Source of the DNA: Phaeosaccion multiseriatum
Lineage: Eukaryota; Ochrophyta, other classes
Assembly (NCBI GenBank): GCA_965112735.1
Contig: OZ218954.1
Coordinates: 930,001-994,000, forward strand
Direction: 5' to 3'
Length of the DNA stretch: 64,000 bases
In this document: positions 1 to 16,431 of the stretch, piece after piece
Position numbering within the stretch: the first letter of the stretch is position 1
How the letters are laid out: the number at the start of each line of letters is the position of its first letter
Made by a program: the position numbers and the translations under genes
The notes under the pieces: model-generated
Told to the model about the DNA's origin: nothing
The model's database searches: none
Seen by the model: the letters and a program-made list of their open reading frames with translations, nothing else

Positions 1-23
1 AACCAACAGAGGAAGTTGTAGTA

Positions 24-720
24 TCACTTCAGCACCCCCCGAAAAAGATAATCCACTGCCGCCAACGGTTCGAAAGGAGTGAACAACAAAGATTTTGATT
101 CAGCCAGATAAGGGGCGGGTTGGTGTACATCGAAAAAGCGGTAGCCCACGCAGAGTTCATGCGGAGGCAAAGGCACCTCCCCTCCCCTCCCCCCATTACA
201 ATATGTACCCACCTGCGAGCTTGAAGGGGATGGTGCTACCTGCCTGCCCATAGGCCTGCCCATATGCCTGCCCAGCCCCGGCCCCAGCCACACCCTCGCT
301 AGGCACTTGCCCTTGCCGGTCCGCGTCGAAGGTGCCCCCTCTGCCCCCCTCCTCCTGCTCACTGTCGCTGCTCGAATCACCGTCGCTGTCTTCGTACACC
401 AGTGCCGCGAGAGAGGACTTGTTGCGATAGCCTCCCCGCCGAAAGGCTCCCCCAGCGACTCCTGGCAGCGGACCCCGACGACGGTCCCCCCACTCGAGTC
501 CGAGGGCTCCTCTTCTCGGGCCCTCGGCACCGCTGCTAGGGCTACTGCTAACGCCGTAGCAGAAGTGCAGTGTCCCGCGGATTCCACAGCTGGTCCTGCT
601 GCTGCTGATGCGCTGCCTATGGTTACCGTTCCCGCTCCGTGGTTGTAGGTCCGATAGAGCTCTTCTCGCGCTGGAGCCCAAGAGGAGCCGCCCACCGCGG
701 CGGCCCACCGCCCTGATCAT
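24..720 (-). CDS. hypothetical protein, reading frame uncertain
   Basis: I do not recognise this gene. Two overlapping minus-strand frames are open. One starts at the ATG at 720 and runs 174 codons to 196; it has a basic Arg/Ser-rich start, then an acidic Ser/Asp/Glu cluster and a GQAYGQAYGQAG repeat. The other starts at 695 and runs 223 codons to a stop at 24, ending in a more ordinary-looking tail (YRFFDVHQPAPYL...). A very short intron near 182-212 (donor GTGGGT) would join the acidic frame to that tail, but an intron of about 31 bases is unusually small. The gene is divergent from the transporter at 1509. The coding potential may be real, but frame and start are unresolved. Confidence 0.3.
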
Positions 721-1508
721 GACCCCAATCCCTGCTTCTCTCCCCCTCTTCCCTTGGTGCTGCCACTGCTGCGCGCCCTCGTGCCCCCCCCTTTTTGCAA
801 GCCGGAGTCAAGCACAAGGCTGAAGACTGTCAAGCACAAGCCGTTTCCTGCGCAGCTGGACGCGGTGAAGGCGCTTTAGAGAAGCAGTACTCACAGAAGA
901 AGCATAAGCTTGCAATGGTTCTCTTGTCGCCGGCGCTGTTAGGACTGTGAGGTCCGCTTGACTTCAATTCAAAGAAAGGAGTCGAGGAGGTTTCGACAGA
1001 GAGAGCCCCATTCCGGGTGGTTCTTCGTTGCTTATCTGCAAGGAGGGGATGTGTGCGGACAGTAGAGAGGAGAGAGAGAGAGAGAGGGAGGGAGAGAGAC
1101 TGAGAGTAAACTGCGCTTATCCAGCTTTTGTCATTCGTCCCTTCAAGGTTGATGTCTCGCCAGGGAGGGAACGCCGCCATGCAGACGCCCACAGAAGAGA
1201 ACTCTGACAAATACACACACTCCCCTCTTCACTACTCACCCTGGCAGAAGCTACCCCCTTCTCTTGTCCTCCTTTGCTCCTCTCTCTAAGCGTGTCGCAG
1301 AGGTCGCGTCGCCGTTGCAGTTTCAGTTTCAATGCCCCCCGATTGTAGAAGGAATGATCGGAATTAAAAATGAGAAGGAAAGAATGAATACATACATGTA
1401 ATGGATGTTGCTGCGTGAGCGCCGAGTCGGAGTGCTTCAGCGCTGAGGAGGCGGAGAGGGTGGAAGAGCTTTTGCTCTGCGCAGCAGGTCCCCAGAAAGA
1501 GGAGGAAG
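721..1508. other. intergenic region upstream of the transporter
   Basis: No convincing gene seen. It holds a short (GA)n tract near 1068-1097 and an AT-richer stretch near 1360-1400 just upstream of the transporter start, so it probably contains promoter and 5' UTR sequence of the two divergent flanking ORFs. Confidence 0.4.
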
Positions 1509-4364
<2,856 letters not shown>

Positions 4365-4666
4365 AGAGAAGGAAGGCAAGGATTGAAGGGGTGTCTTGTA
4401 TGATTCGACAGAAGGAGGGGCGCAAGTCAACGTCACAAGGGGTATGGTCGAATCGGGCACGCGCATGACACGGCAGAAGGGTCAGAGGGGAGGGGTTGCT
4501 TGCTTGGGTGGCGGCGTCAAGTCGTACCCAATTATTGGTGCCTTGGCTCAGCTTAGCCCCCCCCACCTCAACCCACTCACTCTACACGCCGCCGCTCCAA
4601 GTGGGTTTTTGATGTGGGGATGGGAGCTTGACGCCTCCTGCTACTGCTCCATTTGCTGCGTGTATG

Positions 4667-4697
<31 letters not shown>

Positions 4698-5311
4698 CCA
4701 AAAGAGTGTGTGTATTAGCTTCACCTCAACCCCTCCTCCGCAGCAAGAGCACCTCAAGGAGAGGGTGGCTAGGAGATGTCTGGTGCTCGTGGTGGGAAAG
4801 GAATAGAGCGAAAGGGTGTCGATAGCAGCACTTCTCCTATCTCGCGTGGTAGGTAGCGCGGATTCGGTAGCGCGGCTGCTTGGGAAGCCGGTTGGTTCGT
4901 CGAACCATCTGTGATGTTGTTAACCAAGAAGCAGCGACTCGTCCTAAAGTAAGAGACAGAGCGCCCACGAAGCGCAGCCAGCATGGCATGGTCGATGGTC
5001 GAGCCCTCCAGAGGGGTGGGGTGGTGCTGTGTTGGGACGTTCCTTGCCTCCGATCAACTCTTCCACAGGAGAAGCGAGAGAGAGAGAGAGAGAGAGAGAG
5101 CTGCCAAGGAAGAACAGGCGCCCCAAAAGTCGTCAAGAGCGCGCCTTCCTGGGACGGCTCAACCTTTCTGTCATAAGCCAATAAATGCCCTCACAGGACG
5201 GCCGAACACGTGCCAAGCGCTTCCAGCCTGAGTCGCAAGGCGCGCTGCTGCCATGCATCAAGAGGCTGCCATGTATTTACTTGAGAAGTCAAGTCTTTCT
5301 TACCATCATCA

Positions 5312-5344
<33 letters not shown>

Positions 5345-5361
5345 TTAAGTACCTGCCCTCT
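4365..5361. other. convergent intergenic region
   Basis: Lies between the 3' ends of the transporter and the TWD40-1-like gene, so it should hold both 3' UTRs. No gene seen. It contains (GA)n at about 4670-4697 and 5073-5100 and a (CAT)n run at about 5305-5344. Confidence 0.5.
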
Positions 5362-7133
5362 TCAGGCACCACCAGGTGAGGAGGGCTGGGGAGGAGGAGT
5401 ACCCCCGCCATCACCATCACCAAAGCCCAACCCAGACGATGACAGGGAAGGAGAGGAAGAAGAGGGTCCCGCCCCCCCCGGCATCTCCCCCCGTCGTGTA
5501 GGAGTAGTAGACAGAGGAAGAGATAGAGACGACACCGACTCCGTCAAGCCCTGTCTCAGCCGCCCACCCCCGTCTCCAGACCCGGATCCTTCAGGAGCCG
5601 ATGAGGCCACCATTGCTGCCAGCTCCACTTCCTCCATGTGCTGCTGCTGCGCGATGGCGTGAAGCAGAGACGCCTCTACGTACGGTGCCGCCATGTCACT
5701 CTCAGCGCTCTGCGTACTCTCCATAGAAGCGTTCAGATCCACCGAAGCAACCGCAACTCCACCCTCAGCCTCGCGTGTTGGAATCCGCGCCATCGTCGCC
5801 GTCGCCAGCTTGGGGGACTCGGGAGACTCCTTCCACGGCATAACAAGTTCCTGCGCTGTATCACCAACTGCTACTGCTGCTGTTGCCGCCGCCGCTGATG
5901 CTCGATCACCAACTGCTGCTGCTGCTGCTGGTGGTACTGCTGTATCACCAGCTGCTGCTGCGGCTGTTGTTGCTGCCGTATCACTCACTCTTACTGCTCC
6001 TCCTACTCCTCCTTGGACCCCCATCCCTCTCTCTCTCTCCTCCTTCTCTGCTGCTGCTTGCAACAGGGCCGCTGCAGTTGGCGACAGCGCCGCTCCCCCG
6101 GGCATCGAAGCGGCCAAGGCGCTCAGGGAAGAAGACAATGAAGAAGAGGAGGGGCGGCGGTGGTGCGGATGGGAAGATTCTCTTTGAGCAGGTGGTGGTC
6201 TGCGTGAAGCAAGAGCTGCGGGAGATGGCGCCGCTGCTTCCTGCTGTATGGCAGCCCCATTCTCCTTGGCAGCTTCCTCGTCCTCCCTCCCCTCCTTTGC
6301 TGCTTCCACCTCGTCCTCGTCCTCCTCCTCCTCCTCTACTCCTCCTTCCAAGATGTTGGCTGCGGCGACATCAGCACCACCCGGCGGCGCCACTGCAACC
6401 GTATCACCAACTGCTACTGGTGCTACTGCTGCTGCTACTCCTACTCCGTCTCCAGCTGCCTCTGTCGCTGTTTCTTGTCTTCTCAAGACCCCCCCTTCAC
6501 CTCGAGTATCGCCACCCCGCCTCGCCACAACGGCATGCTCCTCGACGCAAGCTCGAACGCTCGAAGCTACATTAGCAGTTGGTGCTACAGCAGCAGCAGG
6601 GAGCAAGGCGTCTGGTCGACGCTGTTCAGGGCCGCGACTTGCCGCGGCATGGCTTGCAAGGCCAATTGCTGTGTCACCAACTGTTACACTTGCCGGATGA
6701 CTAGCAGCGCCCGTTGCTTCTACTTGTACTGCTGCTGGTGCTTCTACTGCTGTTGGTGATGCTGCTGCAGGTGCTGCAGAAACTGCTGCTCGTGCTAATG
6801 GCGGTGGTGGTGGCGTTGTTTCTGCCGCTGCTTCTCCCGTTGCTGCTGCTGCCGCTGCTGTTGGTGCTGCTACCGCTGCTGTTGGTGCTGCTACCGCTGC
6901 TGTTGGTGCTACTACCGCTGCTGTTGGTGCTGCTACCGCTGGTGCTGGTGCTACTACCGCTGCTGCTGTTGGTGCTACAGCTGCTGCTGCCGGTTGTGCT
7001 GGTGCTGGGGCTTCAGATGCGGCGCCGAAAGCGTCATCAAAGGCTGCCCACCCCACATCCACGTGAGGAGAAGGAGCCGCAGCCGGCACCGCAGACCCAG
7101 TCGCAGGTAGTGATACAGCAGGCGGTTTAGCCC

Positions 7134-7177
<44 letters not shown>

Positions 7178-8024
7178 ATCTTGCGAGGGTCGCCCTTGTG
7201 AGTAGACCGAGGAGGAGGCGGCAGCGCCTGTGGCCCTCCTTCACCGGCACGCGGGAGTGGAAACCCCACGGGAGTATTGCCCGGTGTGGCAAGTCCGGCG
7301 GCTGATAATGCAGCAGCAGTAGCTCCTCCCGATAAGGAAGCCTTTCGTGGATCCTTGGTCCTCAGAGCGGCCTTTCGAGGATCCTCTTGCTTAAGCCCCC
7401 GGCTGGTACCCAAGGACAGACCACCACCTCCTCCTGCTGCTCCTCCTGCTGCTGCTGTTCCTGCTCCTCCTGTCCCTGCTATTGGTAGTGCTGAAGCCGA
7501 AGGAGGCTGTCCAGCAACGCTCACGTCAAAGCTTGCCTTCCACTCCCCCGCACCTTCACTCCCACTCCCGCCACTCCCGCTGCTGGTCTCGCCAAAGCCC
7601 AGCACCAGCCCTCCTGTACCACCAACTGACGTACCACCAATTGCTGCTGTATCACCAGCTGCCACACCTCCCCTACTGCCTCTCCTCTTGCTGCTCCCAC
7701 CCGTAGAAGGCGGAGAAGGTAGACCGAAAGCAGCGCCTCCGAATGGTTGAGTGGGTCCCGCCGCAGGGGCCACCGGCACTGTACCAGCACCAGCACCCGC
7801 ACCAGCCGTTGGTGCTACAGCAGCAGACATGTGGGCAGGAGCACCAGAAGCAAAGGTTGACCCCCCTAGGGATTTCTTACGTGGGTCCTTACGTGGGTCC
7901 TTACGTGGGTCCTTACGTGGGTCCTTACGCGCAGCTCCATCCCGCGGCGCAGACAAGAAAGCGGTCGAGGAGGCAGCGGTGGGAGCTGCGGCCAAAGGGG
8001 GGGTGGTGGCAGGTATACTTCCTC

Positions 8025-8058
<34 letters not shown>

Positions 8059-9394
8059 ATCATCAACGGCTGCAGCTGTCCTTCCTCCTCCTGTGGGGGC
8101 AATCAGCATTGGCGACGACCCTGCCCGAGCACGTAGTCCCGCGCCAGCCCCCGTCCCCACTGACAGCCCTGCTGACCCCAGCCCATCGCCTCTACCTCCT
8201 CCTCTTCCTCCACCTGCCCCTCTGTCACGAATGACCAGTCGCCGCCCCCTCTTGGTCTCTGCAATTCCGAGGCAGTTCTCCTTCCAATCGGACAACTCCA
8301 GACTGCTTCGTCTCGACGCCCATACTCGGATCTGTTCATGCATTCAAAGAACGACAGCACGACAACACACCGCAGAACAAAAACGAACAACATACGAACG
8401 AAAGGAAGTTCGAAGTGAGAAATGCTCCCTCCCTCCCTACCTACCTACCTCCCTACCTCCTCCCCTCCCTCCCTCCCTCCCTCCCTACCTACCTACCTAC
8501 CTACCTACCTCCTCCCCTCCCTCCCTCACCCCTCACACGCACTCACCTCAGTCACTCGACCTTCAGCCCAGTCCGGGGCAATAGCCATTTTCGACACCGC
8601 AGCATCCACTCTGCAACCCTTCGCAGCCGCCAGCACCAACCCCCCCGTCCTAACACCTGATACCTCCCCTCCCCCCCCTCCTCCTCCTCCTCCTCCTCCT
8701 CCTCCAGCAGCAGAGCCCAGCACCCCCCCTACCGTCCCTACTCGGGAGAAGTCGCAGCTCCCTCTGCAGACCTCCACGGCGTCCACGCTGACGCTGACCT
8801 CTGCTTGAGAGTCGCCTCTGGAGGAGTCGATGCTCCAGGCAACATGAGTCCATTTGCCTGAGGGAGTGAGGGAGTGCGTGAGTGAGTGAGTGGGTGAGTG
8901 AGTGATGAGTGAGGGAGGGAGTGAGGGAGGGAGGGAGTGCGTGAGTGAGTGAGTGGGTGGGTGAATGAGTGAGTGAGTGAGTGAGTGGGTGAATGAGTGA
9001 GTGAGTGAGTGAGTGAGTGGGTGAATGAGTGAGTGAGTGAGTGAGTGAGTGAGTGAGTGAGTGAGTGGGTGAATGAGTGAGAGGGTGGGTGAGTGAGGGA
9101 GTGAGTGCGTGAGTGCGTGAGTGGGTGAATGAGTGAGAGGGTGGGTGAGTGAGTGGGGTGAGCGAGTTGGTGAGTGCATTAGCGAGTGAATGAGTAAGGG
9201 TGGGAGGGAGGGAGGGAGGGAGTGAGTGAGTGAGTCGGTGGGTTAAGGAGTTAGGGAGTGTGGGTGAGTGGGTGAGGGAGTGCATGGATGGGTGAGTGGG
9301 TATTTTTGTTACGTATTTCAACTCCTTCCAGCACCAACCAACCAACCAGCCCACCAACCCACCCACCACCAAACCAAAGAGACACAGACAGACT

Positions 9395-9430
<36 letters not shown>

Positions 9431-12400
9431 CACAGGCAAACAAACCAAGTCGTCGCTCCTCTCTCCTCTTCTCTCCTCCCCCCCCCCGGGTCCCCTCTCC
9501 CACCCCCTCTCTCACCTCTTGTCACCACCCCCACTCGTGACTCCAAGGGCAGCCCTCCCCCCGGAAGGCGCAACTGCCCTCCTCTTCCCCCTCCCCCCTC
9601 CTCCTTCCTCCCCTCCTTCCCTCTGTCTGCTTCTACCGCCGATGGCTTGTGCTTAAGGAGATGACGCGGCGACGGGCCAGGCACGAACACTACACGCCCA
9701 TCCGCCTCCGCGACTAACGACCACCACATGTGGGGCACAGGTGTATCACCAACTGCTCCATCACCACCACCTGCTGCGACTGCTGCTGGTGATGGGTCGG
9801 GGCCGAGGGTGGGCGAGTACCGACAGGCCAACACCTGATACGCAAGTGCTGTACCACCAACTGCTGCCCCTGTCCCTGCCCCTTCTCCTTGGGTATCCCC
9901 TTCCATCCTACCCAAGTGCACCCACATCTCCATGGTCGCTATATGCCGATTGGAGTCGTCGTGAAACAGGCCCAAGTCCATGCTGCACCCCCGGGGTACT
10001 TCGAGGAATAGACCCCTTGAGAGAAACATCATTGGCGACGACTCAGAGGAGGAAGAGGAGCCCTGTTGTTGGAGGACCAACTGCTTTGCTTGTGTTGGGC
10101 CAAAGATGAGATCGAAAGCCTCTGCCACTTTGCCTTCCTGCCCCTGGTCCACAGGGCAGGAGGTTTCCGCAGTCGAGACGTTTGACCCCTTCACCTTTGC
10201 TTCGTTTCCAAACTTGCTGAGGTCCCTAAATACCACAGATGACAAATCTGCTTGCTGGTGCACCACCTCCTTCTCCTCCCCTGCAGCAGTAGCAGCAGCA
10301 GCGGTGGCAGCAGTGAGGAGCTCTCTCCCCTCGCTGAAGCGCCAGTACGCACACACGTTTCCCTCCGGCTTCACCTTGTCTCCGCCAACCTTTGCCCACG
10401 GCTGTACCACCAACTGCTGTCCTTGGCCCGGCTGCTGACCAACCTGCATCGCACCCATACCCCCCCCCAAGCCCCCTCTTCCTCCCTGCTCCATCACCAA
10501 CTGCTCCACCGCCTGGACTCCACCGTTGACACTGCTGCCGCCTCCCATCCCCCCCATTCCTCCCACTGTCGCTGCCGCTGCCGCTCCCCCACCCACGCCT
10601 TCCCCCCCTGCCCCCCCGCCGACAAGCTCCAGACATTCTGGCCGCAACCGCCCGATCCAGTGCTCGGGAGCGAAGAGTGCCAGCGGTCGCAGTCCCACAG
10701 ATGGCGACTGGCTCTCCCAGCTCCGAGGGGGCAGCCGTCCCTGCTGCTGCTGCTGCTGCTGCTGCTGCTTGTCATCCACTGCCGTCCTCTCCATCTCCAT
10801 ACAGGGGTGCCGCCCCCCGGGAGGCTGTGGTGGCACGGGAGGCAGGGGGCAGTCCGGCAGCAGCGAGCTCCGTCGGAAGACCACATGGAGCTGCTCTGCC
10901 ATCGTCATGAGGGGAACGTTCACAGCGGCCGCTGCCCCTGCCCCTGAGGATGAGCGGCCCAGCAGCACTCGGAGGGTGGCGCAAACAAGCTTGCTCATGT
11001 TCTCTCCCGAGGCGCTTTTGCTCGCCTCCAGCATCTGACACCCAACATCTCGAAGAATGGGGTCCCCTTCCCTACCCTCCTCGGGTAGGCGGAGAAGCTC
11101 CAGGAGGAGGCCTTCATCGTCGCCCGCCAAGTCGTACAGACGAAGAGCGTCCTCGTGCTCACCTAGGGGGTGTGCGGGTGTTAAAAGAGGTCAGAGAGTG
11201 AAGTGCATGTGGGCAGCAAGAGGCATGCCCGGGGTTAAATACCGTTACAGCCGTTACATGCTGCCACGTTTCTCCTCTCCACCCTTGACAACTGGCACCT
11301 TCGCATGCTTCTCTCTCTCTGTCTCTCTGTTCCTCTCTCTCTTTCTCTCTCTGTGTGTCTGTCTCTCTCTCTGCCTCTCTCTCCGTTATCTCCCTCTCTT
11401 CCATCTCCATCCCTCCCTCCCTCAATCCCCCTTTACTCTCTCTTTTTCGTTCTCTCCCCTCCCTCTTTCTCTCCCTCCCTCTCCCCCTCCCTCTCCCTCT
11501 CCCTCCCCCCCTCACCCCCTCCTCTTCATCCTCCTCACTCACCCCTTCGACTGCACTGCTCTGCCAAGCTCGCTATGCCCTCTGCCAACCCACACCCGGG
11601 GCGGGGGAGGACTGCCGAGTTTAGCACCCTTGGGTCCGAGGCGTATTCGAGAAGGTCAGGGTCGTCGCCAATTAGCTCGAGAGCTGCGGAGAACCACATA
11701 CCCAGGCTTGCCATACACTGAGAGCGAAGGGCGGAGCGTATCCACGGCCGCAGACTGAGTTGGTTATGATTCAATATATTATATATGTGTGTATATATAC
11801 ATATATAATATATGGTTTGATTTGGGTCGTTTGAGTCACGCGTGAATGTGTGAGAGGGGGAGAGGAGGTGAGGCGAGGGGGGGGGGGGGGAGGGGAAGGG
11901 GAGGGGGAGAGAAAAGTGGGCAGGGAGGGAGGGAGGTAGGGAGGGAGAGAGACAAAAGGGAGGGACGCGGGGAGAGAGAGAGAGAGAGTGAGAGGGAGAA
12001 GTGGGGACGTGGGGGCAGGGCGGGAGAGGGGTAGAGGGGTGAGGACGGCAGTGAGTATATGGAGGGAGAGCGAATGAATATCAAATCAAGGATCGATAAG
12101 GAAGCCTGCGACGGACCAGAGCAAGAGAGGGGCGGAATCTCTCCCCAACGAAAGATTTCGAACTGAAACGGACGGAAAAAGAGAGAGACTGAAAACAAAA
12201 ACACATCCGAACCACAACCCAATGTGACTCCCTCCCACACAAAAAATATAATACCCACCGACTCATTCACTTCACTCTTCCTCCCACACATCACCTCCCC
12301 CACTCACCCACTCACGTCTCTACCACGCCTCACCCCACTCGTCCCATCGCCATCCCCCCCCCCCTTCTTCTCCCCTCCCCTCCGTTCCCCTCTCCAACCC

Positions 12401-15400
12401 CCACTCCTCCACCCACCCACCCACCCCCCCCCCTCTCTCCTCCACTTACCGGAAGAATGACGCCCCATCCGCACTACGACTACTTCCATCCCCCGCCCCC
12501 ATACTCGCCACCGCCACCGCCAGGCCGGCAACATGCGCAGCAAGGCCAGGCAACCTCCATCGCTTCAGCAGCTCCACAGTAGCCGAGGTCACACCGGCAT
12601 TCACGCCTACACCAGTCCCCTCGTCGCTTACTCGCCTCCTGACAGGAGGGGTGTAGCGGTAGATGACTTGCTTCAGCACCTGGAGAGTCTTCTCGGGTAG
12701 GAGGTCCGCCCCGTCAACCTCCGTCTCCTCCTCGTCGCCTCCTCCTCCTCCTCCTCCTCCTCCTCCTCCTCCTCCTCCCAGCAGGCTGGCACCGCTTGGC
12801 TGCTGCACCACCAACTGCCGCTGTTGCCGCTCCTTCTCCTTCTCCATCCGCTTCGCAAGCACCGCCCTCTGAACCCACGAACACTCCATCGTGAGGGCAG
12901 TCGCCTCCACTGCAGCCACCGTGGTCGCCGAAGTAGTCGCCTTCTTTGACCCGTTGGGTCGTGCAGCCACTGACAAAAGCCCTGTCACAAGCGGCTCCAA
13001 GGGAAGGAGCAAGCGGCTGGCCACGTGCGTAAGCCCCCCCCCTCCGGGCCCGGCTCTGCAAGCAAACACGACGCGGTCGGGGAAGAGGGCGATAAGCACC
13101 ATGCCCCCGCCTCGAGACAGACCCCGATCCACGGCGGCAAGAGGCCTGGGCACTGCTTTCGCGGCTGGTGCGGCAGTTGGTGATACACGACTACCACCAT
13201 CACCACCACCACCAGCAGCAGCGGCAGCAGCAGCAGTAGCACCCCCTCCCTCTGCGGAGGGTGGGACTGTGAGGTAGACGATGGAGCCGTCCTCCTGCGT
13301 AGCCACCACCGCTGCCCCGAGCCACGCGATGCTCACGATACATGCAGACAATCGCCCCCGGCCGCAAACAGCCCCAGTCCCAGCCGAGGAGGAGGAGGAG
13401 GATGAGGAGGATGAGGAGGAGGAGGAGGAGGATGAGCGGAGGGCTTCGGCAGCCGCTTTGACGGGACACATTGGCACGTCGTGATGGTGGTGCATGAGCA
13501 TGTGCTCGTTCATGCTTCCTTCCCCTCCTCCTCCACCGCCACCACTTGAATCACCAACTGCCCCACTTGTACCGTGCATGGTCTGACTCAGCACCCTCAA
13601 CGCCGAGGCTGCCACGATGAGAACTCTGCAATTCGTCAGCACCGCCATCATCACCGCGCCGCCCCCCCCCTCTCCTCCTCCTCCTCCTCCTCCTCTTCCT
13701 CCTCCAGCACCACCACCACCACCACCACCACCACCACCACCACCACCAGCAGCAGCAGCAGCAGCAGCACCAACACCAGCGCGGCCACTACAGTGGCCGT
13801 AGCCCCAAACACCTCTCTCATAGGGCCTGGATATGGACAAGGCCTGCCACACGACGTCAAGCACCTTCTCCCCGGTCCAGAGCTCGAGACGTGGCCCCTG
13901 GTAGGGAGGCACAGGTGGCAGCCCCAGCCTCCCTCCTCCTCCTCCTGCTGCTGCTGCTGTATCACCAACTGCTGCCAATGGTGCTGTATCACCAACTGCT
14001 GTGGGTAGTAGGAGGGGCGTGTGCACATGAGCAAGAGTTGCTGCTGTCGCCCCCCAAGCCCCCTTGGTCCCCCGGTCTGTGTTGCTGAGATCTGGACAGC
14101 TGGTTGCCCCTGCCTCGCTGTACACAAGCGTTTGCGTGTAGTCTCCTTCCCATTCCTCCTCTTCATTGTTGCCTCCTCCTCCTCCTCCTCCTCCTCCTCC
14201 TCCTCCTCCTCCTCCTTGCTCTTGCGGCTCCTCCTGTCTCCTCTTGCGCTCAACAACGAACAGCACCAAGCCCCTCCTCTTGCGCTCACCCAAGCTCGCA
14301 GGAGTCGCAAAGACACGACGAGCCGGCAAGGAAAGCGGCCTCGCTCCCTCGCTCCGCAGGCTTGGAAGGGCGAACATGGACACTCGATAGCCAAAAGTGT
14401 CCAGGACCAGCAGCTGCTCCTTGCCTCGTGCGTCGAGGACGAAGCACCCGTCATGGGCAGCAATGAGCCTGCTGCTGCCGTCCCCATCTCCCTCCCCATC
14501 CACATCGTCGCCATTTGTGACCGCACCGGCGAAGGTGGTGGTGCCATTGCTACTCTTCCCATTCCCCCCACCTCCCCCACCAGTTGGTGATACAGTAGCA
14601 GCGTCGTACTCTGGCGGCGTCACGAGGCCACAGACAGTGGGGGACGCAAGCGACGCCGCGAAAGAACGCGATGGGCGCAGCGGCCTCCGCTCTCCTCCTC
14701 CTGCTCTTGTACCACCAACTGCTGTACCACCACCACCACCACCACCACCATCCGAGGGCGGGTAGATCTCATACAGCACCAGAAGCCGACGCACATTGAC
14801 GCTTGGCCCCTTGGGGGCCGATTGGACGAGTCGAAATGGCACCAAATGGCCGCTTAGGAACGGTTGTGGAGTACTCGAGAGCGCCCCTCCCTCCTCCTCC
14901 TCCTCCTCCTCCTCCTCCTCCTCGTTCTCCTCCTCGTTCTCGTCCTCCTCCTCCTCCTCCCCCCCAATATCATCTTCTCCTGCTGACACGCGGCCAACCC
15001 CCCTGGGTGTGGTGGCGTTGGTGGTACCCTTCTTCTTTGTCGGCGTCGCCTTCTTCTTGATCTTCTTCTTCCTCCTCTTCCTCCCCTTGGTCGCCCCACC
15101 CCCCCCCAACTCATCGCTCGTGTGCCCATACAACGATGTCACGAGTTGTGGCCTGGCTCGGTCCTTCATGGACTTGTCTCTCTCCAGCGACTGGCTGAAA
15201 AGGTCCGTCTTTATGAGAGGCACGTCGCTCCCTCCCCCTGCTGCGAGCTTGAACAGCTCAGGTATGCACCGTACAAACCACACCGAAAGGGGTAGCGGCA
15301 GAAGCGGAGTCGCTGAAGGCAATGGCAAAGGCAGTGAAGCAGCCTTCGAAGAAGAAGAAGCAGGAGGAGGAGGAGGAGCCTTCGCGAAGAGCCCTTCGGT

Positions 15401-16393
15401 GTACACAGAAGGAGGTACAGCGAGGCCAGTTGTGAGTATGCGGTGCCGCGGACGGCTCAGCACCGGACTCGGCTCCAGCACGAGGCACAGCAGAGGTGAG
15501 AACCCCTCGTCGCCGGAGGTGGGCACATTGGCAAACAGCCGCCCACTTGCCGTGTTGACACACAAGCGCAAGCCCTTACTGCCGGTACCGGTGGTGACGG
15601 TACTGCTTCCTACGGCAATACCGCCCCCTCGGCTCCCCCCTCCCCCCCCTCCCCCTCCTGCTCCTCCTACTCCTCCTGCCCCACCACCGCCGCTCATGGT
15701 GGACGGCGGGGCGGCAGACAAAGACGTCCTTCTGCGGTGGTGCTTGTCGTCTCTCTCGCTCTCTCGACGGGCCGCTCGTCTCCGTCGGGCTTGGAAGCGG
15801 CGATGGAAGCTACTCAATAGCGAGTGGGGCTTACTCACACACGGCAAGGCCTTGTCGAGAAGAGAGAAGGTCGTCACGGTAGCCTGGCGTGCTGCTGTAT
15901 CACCAACTGCTGATGCAGATACAGATGATGACGGCGATGCCCTTGATCGCCTGGGGCAGAGGGTGACCACAAGCACCACAGCCTCGGAGGGATGGAAGAC
16001 GGCCCCTGTCACCACATCACCCGTCTGTGTGATGCTCCTCCTCCTCCTCCATCCACTGCCATCTCCGCCTCCTCCTCCAACACTTCCACTGCCACCACCA
16101 CCGCCATTAAAGTCTCCACTCTTAGCAAACCCCCCACTACGACTAGCACCTCCACCAGCGTCCAGAGGAGAGGAGAGTACCCCCCCCCCTGCAACTTCGT
16201 GACTTTCCCACTGCCCCCCTCTCCATCCAAACGGGCGGATGGTCTTCGCTCCTCCCGTCCTTCCTCCTCCTGCAGGGCCCTCCACCATCAACGTCCAGTC
16301 TCCGCGGGGGTCAATACCCTACGGGGTTGGGAGGGGAGGAGAAGGAGAAGGAGGGAGGGATGGGTGAGAAATTGAGAACTCAAGTGAGGAGAG

Positions 16394-16431
<38 letters not shown>

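Noticed and set aside
830-1332. Minus-strand ORFs upstream of the transporter
   Set aside because: They are driven by a (GA)n tract, lack conserved-looking blocks and overlap the likely promoter.
8878-9245. CRISPR-like regular repeats
   Set aside because: The units are 4-base microsatellite with no unique spacers, in a eukaryotic intron.
9375-9432. Telomere-like or centromeric short repeat
   Set aside because: (GACA)n is one of many ordinary microsatellites here and is confined to an intron.
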